64,000 nucleotides of DNA from the NCBI GenBank assembly GCA_949358305.1, contig OX442324.1:6205575-6269574 (forward strand), read 5' to 3'. The notes under the pieces were generated by a model that had not been told where the DNA came from, did not search any database, and saw only the letters and a program-made list of their open reading frames with translations. The translations under genes were made by a program, and so were the position numbers. The DNA is from Strigamia acuminata. Its lineage: Eukaryota > Arthropoda > Chilopoda > Geophilomorpha > Linotaeniidae. This document shows, piece after piece, positions 1-14,500 of the stretch. How positions within the stretch are numbered: position 1 is the stretch's first letter; every line of letters begins with the position of its first letter.

Positions 1-3000
1 AACATGCGTGGATCTCGGCTAACGCGCATAAATTTCGCTGGATGTTTGGAAATCGGCGAATTTTAAATACCGTGTTGATTGGACCGGCCGATCTTAGTTT
101 ATTTTTAGACGTGTTGCTGATTGTAAATTATGCATTCTGGTGGCGAAAGGCAACATTAATATTCAAACGATGGATTATAATTTCACGTGTCTTTTTCAAT
201 AAATTACAATGCAAATGTTGGGGATTAAAATTCACAACAAACAAAAATCCCATAGAAAAATATCGATAGGTACCTACAATTCAAGCATCGCAATTCCCAA
301 AGAAATAATAAAAAGAAATGCCTTTCTACACTTGTTATCGAACCATTTACCAACTACGGTATGTCAATATGCAATATCTTTTCGATAACTTATACAAAGA
401 ATCCTTATACAATTTCCTTTCAAAATTTTGATGCAAATTTATTTTTTCTCTCGGGCAAAAATATTCAATAGTTTCAAATGAAGGCGTTTGATAAATAAAG
501 CAATAAGAAAAGATAAAAAAAAAAAAAGAAGAAGAAAAAAAGATTCGCGAACAAAAAAGGCGTCGTGAGACTGGATCTACCAACAAGTTAGCTGCCAAGC
601 CAACTTAATCACTTGTGTCAACAACGGACGTAATGAGATGTTCATGTGTCGGCCGCCGATTGCGTTTATGATGGCGGCTCTAAATACAGAAGAAGAAAAA
701 AGAAACAAGCACAAAAAAAAAATTTCTGAAAAAAAAAAGAAAGAATTCCAAAAAAAAATTAAATGAAAAATAGAAAGATAAAAAGAAAAGGCGACACCTC
801 AGCCTCCCACGGATTTATCGCCACCGCCCACCTGCTGCCTCTCGCGGGCCCATGGTTTAATTAAAGAGCACGAGACACGACACAAATTATGAATATAAAA
901 AAAAACCCGAAAGATTAGACAAGAAAATGATCTAAAAAAAAAAAGCCACATATATATAAAAATGTAAATTAATATGAGCGCAATGGAATATGCACATAAT
1001 CACATTTAGAAAACAAAAAGGGAAAAGAAAGAAATCGCGCTTTTGAAATTGTTTGAGCAAATTTTTGCAAATCCGTTTAATGAGCGCATAAATCATGATA
1101 TAGAAAGGGAAGTGCCATAAAACAAAATCTTGTAACGAGATCCCAAGAGGCAAAACTCGCAAAGATATACTCAGAACTCGACTCACTCATTCACTCGCTT
1201 GGCAACGGATTAGGATCAGCATCTCGTCGGGTCGGTGTTGCATGTGTAATGAGGGCCACAGAGGGCACTAATGGTTCTCTCAACCAAGGAAGACTAATTT
1301 ATTTTTTCTCCTTACGCAAATGTGTAGACCTAGGGACACAAGACTCGGTCGAGGCAGATTCGATTAATGGCCCGAGGGGGGAATAGACCAGCATGATGGA
1401 ACTCGCTGTAATTAAGCCTAATTATAAAGATAATGTTGAGAGGAACTTTTTTTTCTTCTTCTTCTCTTCTCTTCTCTCCTCTTTCTTTTCTTTTTCAACC
1501 GGAGTTTCCAAGAGGGTTAGGACTGATAACAAATCACTGACAAATTTGCTTACAGAAGAATCTAATCAAAGTGTTCGATCTAATGAGAAAAGGAACTCCA
1601 GCCTTAATCTCTCACTGAAGGGTCAGTGTATCATCATCAAGTATTTCCTACACCGACATATACAAATAGGAGAGAGACAAAAAAAATTAATCGTTTGAAA
1701 AATTGACAATAAAATGACAGTAATGAAATAATAACAAATGTTTGAGATTTGAAAATCACGTTTAACAGATTTGACAAGCTAATGACCCGAAATTACCATC
1801 ACACATGGTCACTTACCACTTACCGGTCCGATACGATGACAGGAAAGAACCCTAGAGAAAATGTCACACGGGTTTACTTGTCGCGAACTGAGGCTGACAG
1901 ACTAATTCAATTAGTAAAAATGGCGGGATTTAAAAGAAGCCATCTCCTTTAAAATTATTAGCGAGCGTTAAACGTGTAATGGCAGCCACTGAAAAGCACT
2001 TTGCTATTTAACAGCAACTTTAATCTAAGCTTCATCATTTTTGCATGTTTCACACACTGAAATGCCTACCCTGCAGGTGCAATTGTACCAACAGCAGCAT
2101 CCGCATATCAATGACACCTAGCACCAAGATGTAATAATAAATGCAAATGTTACGTCAGCGACAAATTTATCTCGCTCTGCTCTGCAAATCCACTGCGGGT
2201 TTGTTGAGTTGCCATCATCTTTAAATCCTGTAGCAACGAGCCAGAGAGAGAGGGAGAGAGAGAGAGAGCACAGCGAATTCTAGGCTCTTTGTAACTGCTC
2301 TGGCAATTTGCAAACTTGCAATTGAAGTTTGTTTCGCTTTGGTGGTCCGATTAATTTAATGTCGGCCAAGTTGCAAGTCAAAATCCATTCTGCTCTTGCT
2401 TATTTACGAGAGGAAACCGTAGGGATTGCTCAACGTTTTACAGCATCCAACACTTGAAGGATGATCCTTGTCACGGACCACGGCCGAATTGCGAATAAAT
2501 CCACTAAATGACTATGCTCAAGATGGTCAAAACCCATTCATACAACTTCTCAAGTGCTCACTCCATTTTAACATGTGAAAAATTGCAAACGCAAACGCAA
2601 AAAAAAAAAAAAAAAAAAAATTACACGGTTGAAAGAAAAACACCTATTTTATTTATTCATTTATTTTTTTAATACTTAATACATAAAAGTATCTATCCCT
2701 TATAAAGGACAGTTTTAGCGAAGAAGAAGAAAAATTCATTTCCCACAGATTTCTACTCTAAAGCCCCTCTACTATACAAATAAAGTCACATTCGATTAAA
2801 GAAATGAACAAATACAAAAGTGTATATTAAAAAACTTTGAAAGTACAAATGGTTTACATCTTTCTCTTCAAGTAGTTTAATTCATCATCCTACATAATTG
2901 TATCAGATGTGAGTAAGACTGATGCACACTGATAATAAATCTGCACGAATCTTGTAATTTGAAATGAAATCCTATGATTTATAATTGATAATTGCACACA

Positions 3001-3325
3001 AAAATTGGGATTATACTTTACGCCAAACCAATGGTAACAAAGATAAAAAAAATAAAATTCATTAATAGTAGGATGATGAGAAAGAAGAAATTTTTATTTT
3101 ATTTAAAAAAAAAAAAAAATACCAACAAAAAAAAAAAAACCTTTCAAATCCATTTTTAAAAATGCCACATATGAAGGGGGAAAAAAATAAAAAAAATAAA
3201 GAACTATTTCCGCAAATCCAAAACAAAAACCTAATAAAAAAAAATAAAAAAAAATCACATATAAATGGAATAACTAAAAAAATAAAATCCAAAATATTAT
3301 TTATTAACTCAAAATTTAATCTTAC
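1..3325. other. AT-rich non-coding stretch beyond the last found TBL1 exon
   Basis: No convincing coding exon is seen. The stretch holds long A runs (about 2600-2621), a (GA)n tract near 2247-2268, a CT-rich tract near 1450-1490 and many short A/T tracts. It lies downstream of the last recognised TBL1 exon on the minus strand. I looked on that strand for the expected short final exon (family ending about V-C-V-L-D-L-R-K-stop) and did not find it, so this is probably part of the last TBL1 intron. Confidence 0.5.
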
Positions 3326-5500
3326 CGATCCATCAGATGCACTTGCTCCCACTTTATCACCTCTTGAATTCCAACATACTTCAAAAATACCACCTGTTCC
3401 CTTGTAACTATGAACCAAATTTCCAGTCTGAAAGAAAGAAGAAAGAAAAAATCAAAATCAAAATCAAAATCAAACAAAAAAAAAAAATCACAAAACTCTT
3501 TTCACCAACTTTAAGCAAATACATTTATTTACTCTATTTATTATTAAATTTAATTAAAACATAACTTAAAGTAAAAAAAAAAAAAAAAAAAGGCTTAACA
3601 TGTGTGCAAACCCATTCCCATTGGCTGAAACTTAAGTGGAGACCACAAAAGAAATTTAAGCAGCAAAATTCACGCAATATGTATTCAGCTGATCACGAGA
3701 ACATAATTATCAGCATGTGGGAACAAAAAGAACCCTCCATCACATCACATCACCCAACCACACACACATACACACAAGAGTGAAGAGTGAGGGGGCTGAA
3801 AGAAGGGAGGAGAAAACGAGAGAGAGAGAAGAAAAATCATTATCCCAAATGGAGAACGAGAGCAGGATGAGAGAGAGAGAGAGAGCTAGGGAGGGTAGAG
3901 TGGGGCCTTTTTTCCTGACCCCAATTCTCTCTTCCTTTGCTTCGAAAATGGATGAAGGGAGGCCCTTGATGGACTGGTAGCGTTAATTGAAGCAAGGCTG
4001 TCTATTAAACACCAGGGACTACACTAGCAAAGTGGTGCTGACACCAGAACGTTCGTTCCATTCTCTTCCTTCCTCGTTGCTCGTTCAACTCCCCGACCAG
4101 CCCCTTTCTACAAGCCAAAACAAGTCCTAATAAATTTCAATTACTATCAAATCCGCCGCCTTTACCAAGGTCGACACCCCTGTTTTTGCTCGACAAATCC
4201 CCGGCCCGACACCACACGTGCTGCTACGAGATTACACCCAATTTGGACCGGCAAATAGCAACCTTAAAGGGGTTCACAGACATCTTGCTCATTACCGACC
4301 GAGAGCAAGAAAAGAAGCAAGACGGGTCAGGAGGTCTCCCAATAGCGCGACCCCTGTTTCATCTGGCCACCACCAGATGGCATGAAACTTCACGATAAAG
4401 CTTCTTTAACATTGATCAATGGTTGAAAAAAAAGTGTCACAATTGTGTTATCACTTTGTACATCCTTTAATACTCTCCTTTTTATCCCTCCTTTTTTCGG
4501 CGGCAAGGGGAGTGGGTTGGGCGGACGAATTATTTGTCGAAGCACCGAGTGAGTGAGATGGTAAATGACAGGTCGCATCTCGGTTGCAATCAACAAGAAA
4601 AACCCATTTCCTCCTTAAATACAAAACGTTGTTTCAAGCTTCCTACTGTCAACCCACTTTTCTTATCAACAGTGAATATAGAAAAGACGCACACGGAGGT
4701 TATATTTTCAAACAATTTTTTCTTCTCTTTTTTAAAAAAATTTTTTCTTCTTTTTTTCTTTTTTTAAAAATCTGGGCGTGAAATTGCAAGAGTTTATTCA
4801 TTTAGCTGTCAACATTTGCTTCACAAGTTGTTCCATTCATTTTACATTTTGTCCACTTGACTTGAACTTGTTAACTCCCATTTCCCACATCCAATAAACA
4901 GTCACAGATTAAGCCGGTCACCGGTCGACTATTAAAGGCCTTTCAACGAGCAGGTTTTGTGGTCAAAACGAGAACAAAGTTAATCGGATAGACAAAAGTG
5001 ACTCTTGAATACAATTAATCCCAATGAATCCCACGAGACATTTGCACACGAGAGAAAAGAAGCGGACAGAAAAGTCGCGCACAAAGGAGCGACTTTTAAT
5101 GACGAAGGATTCGAGGCAAGAAATAAAGCGAGAGAGAGAGAAGAGAGAGAGCGAGAGCGAGAGAAGAGCGAAAGAAAGAGAGAAAGGGGCAAAGTTTGAG
5201 AGAACAGTTCACGGCCCACTGAACAACGTATGTCTGTAAGAGGAGACGACGTTCCCATGGAGATAAGCTGCCGCCTTTGCCATCATACACACATCTCGAA
5301 AAAAAAGATTTTCTAAAGAGATAAATTTGCCTCGAACTCAATAAAACTTAACCACGTGCCAGCTGCCATTGTGATAGCATAAAGGAAAAGAAAACCAAGC
5401 CGCCTTAATCCCATTCGCTTACCCCAGTGCTTGTTTAGTCCCAACCTGATCGATAAATGGCTGCTCGTCCATCTCGCATTCCCCCATTTTTTGACCTCGC

Positions 5501-5531
<31 letters not shown>

Positions 5532-8500
5532 GCAACGCACAAACAAATTATGATTTAATCATACGGCGTTTGACAAGTCGCGACTACTAAATTAGAATTG
5601 AATGCCACTTTGCGACTAGTGCGACCTCGCACGCATTCATCTCTTACACAATTCCCACATGCAATTTTCGTCCCTTGGAAAAATAAAATTCAGAAAAATC
5701 TTTTCCCTATAAATTCCGCCGAATAAAATAAAGGGCCCCGTTAACCCCTGCAGCAGAGCTGAGTAACTAATTCTAACGCCATCTGCATGGCATGGCCCTC
5801 GTTACCAACAAAAACACCGCCCTTAATTGGGCTTCTCTGCGGGATACGGGAGGTTGATTGGTCCTGAATGGCTCAGTTGTACGATGAAAACAAACAGGCA
5901 CACAAAAAAAAGCCCCGACCTTTCATTTTGGATCAACAACTTGAAATTAAAACCCTGACTGAAGTATAAGCGAGCCGATGTTTTCCCCAGTCGTGGCACG
6001 TGCAGAGAAGCTAAATGAGAGGAGCGCGGATTCCTAATTAAGAGTCCTGAGTAATTACTCGCAACCCCCCATGTCACAATTGCGGAAATAGGGCGGAGGC
6101 TGCTGCTGTGCAACCCGAGTCAATTTGTCGTCAACGACCCCCCTCTCTTGCGACAGGTGACACCATGTGTGCATCCCAAACATACGTCAGGTCATCGGTC
6201 TGTTCTGTTCTGTTCTGTGTCTCTTCCCGTTCCCTTCCAGTCTTCCACCACGCCCAAATCGAGAAAAAAATGTTTTCAGTTAATTAATAATGATGATGTG
6301 ATGTAAACAAATGAAAAAATGTTTGCAAGGAAAAGGGAGTGGGCAAAAATGGGGGGAAAAAAGTAAATGTAAGATCTCCCCGCAGAATTGGCCTCACTGC
6401 CCAAATCTCGTGTGAGTTGATTCGTTAGTGCAAGAGGGCAGTGCACTCGCAATCAAGCCTGCAAGGGAGTTGGCAAGAGGTGGTGTGTCACGCAATTAAT
6501 AAAGCTGTCTCCCTTGATTAGTGATCAGTTTAGAACTTGGTATCAAACCGAGCGAAAGGTTTAACTTTCTACATCCACCTGTTCCAAACATGAATTTATA
6601 GCGTGAAACTATTAATTTTCTGCTGCATTATCCCACGGACCAAAAAATTACATTTTTTTTATTTTTTTTATTTATGAATTTTTTTTTATTTTTTTTTAAA
6701 TTATTCGAGAAAATAATTTTCTTTCGGTTGAATTTCCCGTAAGTATTCCATCAAAAAAAAAATTAATTAGAAAACACGTCACTTATTATTGAAAATGAAA
6801 TGTTCGGTAAGTGAGATGCTAAAGATGAAGCATCTTTCAAGCCTGAATATAAAAATAAATTTAAAATTAAAGAGAAAAAAAAATTATTGCTGACTTGTTC
6901 GCATTCCAAAGATGCCGAGTTAACAAAAGCAAAAGCAATCACAGTTGACGCTGCAATTTGCATTCTCCCACTTGAAGCAGTGAGAGATCGGAATGCGACC
7001 ACCAAAACCCAGAGAGAGAGAAAAGAAAAAAAGAAAAAAAGAAAAAAAGGAAAAAAGGAAAAAGAAAAAAAAAAGAAAAAGAAAAAAAGTGTGCACTAAG
7101 AACAACAACAGAATCATTTCCTTCCAAAATCAATACAAAGCAGGCTCAGAAACGGCGGAGGGTGATGGTGGAGGCCATATTGAATCCATTGTAGCAGTAA
7201 AAGAGGGGTCGATTCGAACCAAACCAAATACACCATCATTTAAAGCGATTGTAACAAATTCCAAATCACAAAGTCCAATACGGAGCTTTCAAACTCGGTT
7301 GCGGAGTAAAGACACCAGACACAATGGAAAGAGGATGAACGACAACTTTTATCAGCATCAGCTCAGCACCAAAGAATTGAACATTGGGCGCGCGAGGCTC
7401 TATAGCCATTTGTCCATTGCTCACAATGACAAGCACAAAGGTTCAAAGGCCGGACACAGCGTACCTTGCAAAGAGGAGAAGCCATCAGATAAGAAAGTGC
7501 GAGAGACATGGAACAAACATGGCCATTATGAACAAGACGACCTGATAAACACATAAGTAGTGGACGCGTTAATTGGGGTAAAGGGGTTAGGCGCGGAGGT
7601 GCGATGACACTTTTAATGATAAGATACAAACTATTAAAGTATTATGAGGACTAGGTGTAATTTCAAGGAGAAAGGTGGAACGGAACAGCTGTTTCTAAGA
7701 TGAAGACGCTTGGGTAACGGAATTGATGAGTGCATTTGATACGTGCTCTAAGCACCGATTATTTTCAACTGCCAACTACAACGCCAGAGATTTAGGAGGA
7801 AAAGAGCAATTTGCAATTTTAAAATTGCTGCTATAATTAAAAAAAATAATTTAAAATCAATCTTGTAAATTAAAGACGACGTCAATTAAGCCCTTCCGAC
7901 GTCTACTCCAAATTTACGCGCTGAATTTTTGCACATATTTTACAATAAATTTATTTCTTGTTGATAAAACAATGGGTATTGCATTCGCCGACCCCGGAAT
8001 AAATTCCCCTCGACCAAAGAAAAAAAATATATTGAGGGTACGACTACGAATTTCATGAGGTCGAGTCTTTCTGCCCCCTCTCGCCTTCCTCACTCCCGTT
8101 ATTTTATTTCCATTTCCAAAAAAAATGGAAAATATAAAAGAATAAAAGAAAAGGGAGAGGAACAGAGACTAATATTGCAGAAATGAAATTTAAAGTGTCA
8201 TCGCTGCTCAATTTAACCGGAAAACGAGGTTTCAGTTCGGGGGAAACGGAGTCACGATCACAAACGTTTTCTAAAGTACCGAAGAAATGGTGAGTAGAAA
8301 AAATCGTTCGCGTATAAATCAGATTTGCATAAAGGTGTGAAAAACATCCATCCTTGCTACTGAATTGTTTGCAGCCAAATTTAACCCTGCGACGCCTTTC
8401 CCGCCTTTCGCAAATAACGAGAAAAAAGCCAAAGCCATTAGTGGACAAGATGCAATGCGAAAAGTGACTCTCAAAGGGATTACACTCCACCAAATGCAAC

Positions 8501-11500
8501 CAAAAGAGTAAACAAGTTCACTTCATTCAAAAATTATTTAGAAATCAAAAGAATTTTTTTTTCGCGCGTCTTAATAAATTAATTAATTAATTAATTTGCA
8601 CGGTGGCAATCCCTGGTATGAATAGAAAATAGAAGGAACAAAAAAATCATGTTTTGGTATCATTTTCTATAACGTGTTTATATTTTTTTAAATATCTTTA
8701 TAAATTAATATTTAAAAAAAAATAACTACACATTAGCAAGCATATGAAATTACTTTGCACAAAATTAGGTGCAAGTAGAAAGATGCATTAATACTTAATA
8801 AACACGCAAATGAGAAGCGATGCACAAAAATAAAAGTCGTTTTGACACAAATGTATTAATGAAGAAGAAAACAAACCAAAAAAAAAGAAAACATGAAAAC
8901 AAATCCACCCAAAACCATTAAATAAAATAAAAAAAATAATAATAATAATGATAAAAGAAAGAAATAAATAGAAAAAACGGAGGAATCAAATGACATCTAA
9001 AAGCACATTCCTCCAAAAACACTCTTTTTCACCTCATCTTTAAAAAAAAAGTAAAAACAAAAAAAAAATTGAAGACGACACCCTAAAAACAGACACGTTC
9101 GCGTCCCAGTTGGCCAAATGTTGCGGTCTCCATTTTCTTTTCAACGTGACGATAAAAAGAAAAGACGGCTAGTCAAACGTGCACCTATAAAATAGTAGTG
9201 TCAGCTTTAAAATTTAAATACCCACCCAAATCATTCACCGTACGGTACTTTTAAAGCTTCCCCCAACCAAAATGTACATTTTCGAGTGTCCTACATGGAA
9301 AAATCGATACCCACTGACAATTTGACAAAAGATGCTCAACAGACTTTTATTTATTTAATTGCAAGATGAATTCGCATAAACGAGAAGGCAAATTGTATAC
9401 TCGTAACGAGGCAACCAATTGCAGTGAATTTCTGTTGTTCCCATAGTTTTGCAAACTTAATAACCTAAACTAGAAAACAATGAGACCGAAAATCTGTAAA
9501 ATCCAGTACACGCGGTTCCCTTGTAAGTGGTTTGCGTGCAATTGCGGAACGTCTTACCATTTCCTCCATTTTACTGAGAAGATGTCAAACACTGTGCACT
9601 TTACCAATCCTCTTTACTGCATTCAACACAGGGCCAAAGCAAATCATTTTTTTTTATTCCTCTCCTATGCATTCATGTAGTTACCATGGAGAATGAGAGT
9701 TGTTTTTACTTTTATTTTTTTATTTTTATGAACAAATAATCCTTGCACGCAACTTGTTCTGGCTTTTGTCGATTTTTCCCACCGGAAGAGCAGAAAAGGC
9801 AACGCCCCTAAACTCGCAAGGCGACAGAAAAGGGCGCGACGAAGAGCATGGGAGGAGGAAGTAAGACACATTTTTGAGTATTATTCACACATGTCGGATT
9901 TTCTTTGCAACATTGCATTATTATTTTTTTTTCCTCTCCTTATTTTTATTCCCCCATTTATTTTCTTTTTAAAAAAGGAAAAACTAAAATCCAACTTTAA
10001 AAGAAATTTTTTTTTCTCCTCTCCACATATTTCTTTTTTAAATAATAAAAAAATATATGAAATATTTAATTTCGGCGGCACCAAACGAGCAAATTTACAT
10101 TTTTCGTTAATTACCATTTTTTTCCTCGAGCAAAGCACAAAAAGATATTAATGAACAATAAGCATTTTGTTTTGTGTAGATATTGCAACAGAGGGCAGTT
10201 TCAAGTGCTAGTTACGCGTCATCATTGGCATACAAGTATTTGCCAGATGGTTTCACTGAACGGCACGAGCAAACAACAAAAGACCAGGAGTCATTAACTC
10301 CCTTTTAAATGCTTGCCTAATTCCAATTAATAAATCAAAACAAAAACCTAATTAATAATACCTCTTCAACTTAGAAAAAACAAACATTGGAGCATGGCAG
10401 AGATAAGAAGAAAAGTAAAATAAAAAGATAAAAACTACAATTTCATCAGCTGCTGTTCCTCTAATGTCAAAACAAGAGGGAAAAATTAATAAATATAAAA
10501 AAGATAAGAAGAAATTTATAAAAAAAAAAAAAAAAAAAATTTTTTTACTTTTTTCATTTTATAGAAACCTAACTGAACCTAGCTAAATTAATTCAATTAT
10601 ATACAACCTCGAGCGCCATTTCTTATATAAAGATGACGTCACCTTGAAAGTCCTATCAATCCAATTGACTTTTGCCTTACGCAGAATCCAGATAGAAATT
10701 CGATCAAATGAAGAGCCGGAAATTAGATTCTTCATCGAAATGTTTCCAGGGTTTTGGGCAGGAAAAGCCAACTATGTTTGTCCATTTAATTGGGTTTCTA
10801 GTGGACTGTGTCGTTTTACACAAGAACTTAAAACTTAAGTAAATGGCCGAGTTAAACAACATCTTGTCATATTGCACTCTCGCTGCTTCTCTTTCTACAT
10901 GTTCACTTTTCTTTTATCTCTCGCAGTATTACATGCACGATTCAAGTGTAGCACAACAACAACCTAATTCGATAAACTCCAGACATGATTTACACGTACT
11001 GACGAGTTCAAACTACCTGTAGAATTTCCCACCAGACCTGGCTCGTAAGTAATAAGAAACTGGAGAAACTCGAAAGGAAATCTTTTTTCTTTTTCAAAAT
11101 AAAAATGAAAGAGTAAAAGAAAATGTTAGCTGACAAATTATCTCCAAAGTCTGGAGGTGTTCATTATCTTTCCAACATTACTTGTAAATAAGAAATTTAT
11201 TGAAAAACTTCGAATTACTATTCAGGCAACATGTAACGGAGAAAACTGAGTCACAAACATTCAATGTGCGCAAAATATCCAATTCCTCCCATGTACGCTG
11301 TAGCACGTTTGATTTCATTTGCGAATTCACGTTGACTGATTGAAATAATATAGGACAACACATTGGCTGCGCAATACCGACACTCAGCAAAACATTGATA
11401 CACGAGTCAAAAATATGTTTTGCAAATTACAATATATTGCTTTTCACTTACTGCATTCCAAAACGTATAGCATTTCGCAGAATTAAGTATACCGTATTTT

Positions 11501-14500
11501 ACCGATTAAAAGCCGCCCTCGTATTGTAGCCGCGGCTGAGACACCAAGAACACCGTATTTTTGCAAAATTACGGTATTGTTTCCATATTTTTGCAAAAGT
11601 ACAATATTGTTTCCATATTTTTGCAAAAGTACGGTATTGTTTCCATATTTTTGCAAAAGTACGGTATTGTTTCCATATTTTTGCAAAAGTACGGTATTGT
11701 TTCCATATTTTTGCAAAAGTACGGTATTGTTTCCATATTTTTGCAAAAGTACGGTATTGTTTCCATATTTAACCTCATGAACGATGAACGTACGCTTCGT
11801 TTGTTACATTAAACAAATGTAACAAACGAAAAACCGAAATTGTGATTGCTGACAAACATGGCAGTTTTGAATTAGAGCCGCGGCTCTTAATCGATAAAAT
11901 ACGGTATCATTTGTCCACGATTGTACATTAAACATGCATTTCATAACACAATTGAAAATGCATTCATATTTTACAAATAATAATAATGGGAATGCATTTC
12001 TTAACACATTTTACAAAACCTTTTATCATTTGCAAACAATAACAAGCAAAAATGTATTACAAAATGGATTCTCGTGAAACCAAATGCACTGCAATACAAT
12101 TTCAATGTATTTTTGAACCATATGAGTTGAAACCTCATTTTGATAGTCATTTATAAAATTAATTATGCAAGTTTGTTTTGAAAACAGAACAAAATGCAAT
12201 TGATTTGTTTGGTTGGAAATGGGTGGAAATAAAACATGAATATTTCCAATACCCCGACACTTTGGAGAATCTCCAAATAAAGGGTGTTAAAAATTCATTG
12301 TCAAAACATTTTGTTGACAGGTTGCTCAGCTATTGGTGTCAGTCTATAGATTTACAAAATTAAACAAAAAGAATGCTCTTAAAATTTTAACTCTTGTCAT
12401 AGTGTAATTAATTAACTTACTAGTAAATAAGCATAAATTTTTAATAGACAAAATTAGCAGAAAACGGAAGCTGTTTTCTACTTCATTGCATACAATTTTA
12501 ATCAACCCGATTTCTCCGAGCAACTAGAAAGAATTCCCAGTTAGATTAAAATTTAAATGGTAATTAGACATATTTGACATATTTCTCCTTGAGTATTAAC
12601 TATTCTTTATTGATGCGCTCGATCTTGAATCTGCTGATACAGACAGTCAGCCAGCTGTGGGTTTCAAACAGCGGAAATTGAGTTCAAAGCTGGGCAGCTT
12701 GGCAGAATTTTAATCTTACTTTTCTTTTTTTTATTAATTTTTTGTGCTTTTAAGGGTAGAAATTTCAGTTGTATTCAAATTAGGGGGGCCGTGGAAACAA
12801 AATTAGCTCTTTGTATTCCATTCAATTGTGCAGGCATTTCCACAATTTGTCTTTTAAAAACCGCATGAGAAATGTGGACTTTAAGTAGCATAACCCGCTT
12901 TTCATTTTGATGTACAACAACAAAGTGCTAGTATTTTGCCAGATACATAAGATTGGAATAAAGGAAAGAAGAAAATATTCGTCCCTGTCGCGTGATGAAG
13001 TGTCGGCGCCAAAACGAGATGGAAATAATAAAGACACTCGAGGGGGAAGCCTCCCAAACTCAAGATGGGCCACCATTTGATGCTATAGTCCCAACTTGTG
13101 TCGATGTGAGTGAGAGGAGAGCACATAATGGAAAAAAAAGCAACACATTGCATGAATGCAAAAATGATAATGGACCACCACATAAAAAAATAATTCACAT
13201 TGAGAGTCCCTTTTCCACATTTCCATTACTCCGCCATACTGTCATAAAAAAAATAAAAATGAAAAATAAAAAAAAATAAAAATTCGTCTAAAGTAAACCC
13301 ATTTTCATAAACATGAATACCATTTCTATATTTCTGACATAACGAAAATTTTAAAAAGGAAAAAAATTCAACTATGCTTTAAGGAAATATTTTATCTTTC
13401 CAAATTTACAGTGTGAATAAAGAGAAAAGGCGAAATAGGAGACTGAATAATTCACTTGTAGTAAAACCCCTCCAAGAGAGAAAAGCGAGAGAGAGAAAGA
13501 GAGAGAATGAGGAAATTTTCAAAACCAATATTGACTTGTTTTGTTTCCCTCTTTTCCAGCACAATAAGCGACTGTTTCCACACATGTATACACACTTTGA
13601 AATCATAAATTATTTACACACCCGGGCAAATAAAATCTGTTTCCAACGTCGACACAAGCCAACAGAAACGGAAGCAGCAGGTGGCAAATTCTCTCTCGAT
13701 TTTTACGGATATTATCAAAGATGTCAACTCAAATGGAATCAAATGCCACATGTGGTATATATATTTCAACCGAAAATGTAGTGTTTTGCAAAACCGCAAA
13801 CCTTAACAAATTATGGAGCACGAAACGGGCGAATCATCGCAAATAAAAGAAAATAGAAAAAGACATTTAATAAGAATAATAACTAAACTTTATCGCTCCA
13901 TACCAGCCTCGGATTAGGCTGATACAGAAAGCCGTTCCGAACATGTTTATGCTTCTTTTTAAATTGCCCGTACCACAAAAAAAAAAAGATATTTAAAAAT
14001 GAATTTTTCACAATTCAATTTCCCGTTTTAGAAATCCATTTAGCCTACTCAGTTTCTAACTAAAAATATGTTCAAAAGCTCTGTTCTGAGCTCAGCACAT
14101 TGCTCGCAAACAAACATGAAATGGTCAAATATAAGAATGAAAATCAGCACTTAGATGTGTTTGTTCCCCCAGTCCAAGAGAACCAGCCCCCAAACTACAC
14201 GTATTTTTCAGTCAGAAAAAAAAATTAGTATAACGTTAACTTTTTTACTAATGTAAATAATAAATGATAAAAAAAATCTATACTTTGTGCATTTATGGAT
14301 TTTTATTATTCATACAGGTAGGCCCCAGATTTCACCACTCAAAGTTGTAACTTATAACCGTGTTTTGTATGCCCGGTATCTTGATGCAAAATTCGTACTG
14401 CGCATCCCACTCTGCGCATTCCAGTTGTTATTTAGCAGTATTATAAGCCAATATTAGGCCTAATAATGCTAAAATAAATGTACAACAATACAGTATTTTG

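Noticed and set aside
2854-2889. Possible last TBL1 exon (minus) reading DDELNYLKRKM then stop, with an acceptor and correct phase
   Set aside because: It does not resemble the strongly conserved V-C-V-L-D-L-R-K ending needed to close the WD40 propeller; a 12-codon in-phase match is easy by chance.
3717-5341. Arg/Glu-rich open frames in (GA)n tracts
   Set aside because: Low-complexity translations of purine repeats inside an intron.
7205-7300. GGTTCGAATCG on the minus strand, like a tRNA B box
   Set aside because: No matching A box at the right distance and no cloverleaf can be formed.
11483-11812. Long open frames on both strands with repeated peptide units (for example [10 protein letters not shown])
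   Set aside because: Produced by the 30-bp tandem repeat, whose period is a multiple of three; open in several frames at once.
12178-12363. 61-codon plus-strand open frame inside TBL1 intron 11
   Set aside because: Not similar to any family I know and without splice partners; chance frame in AT-rich DNA.
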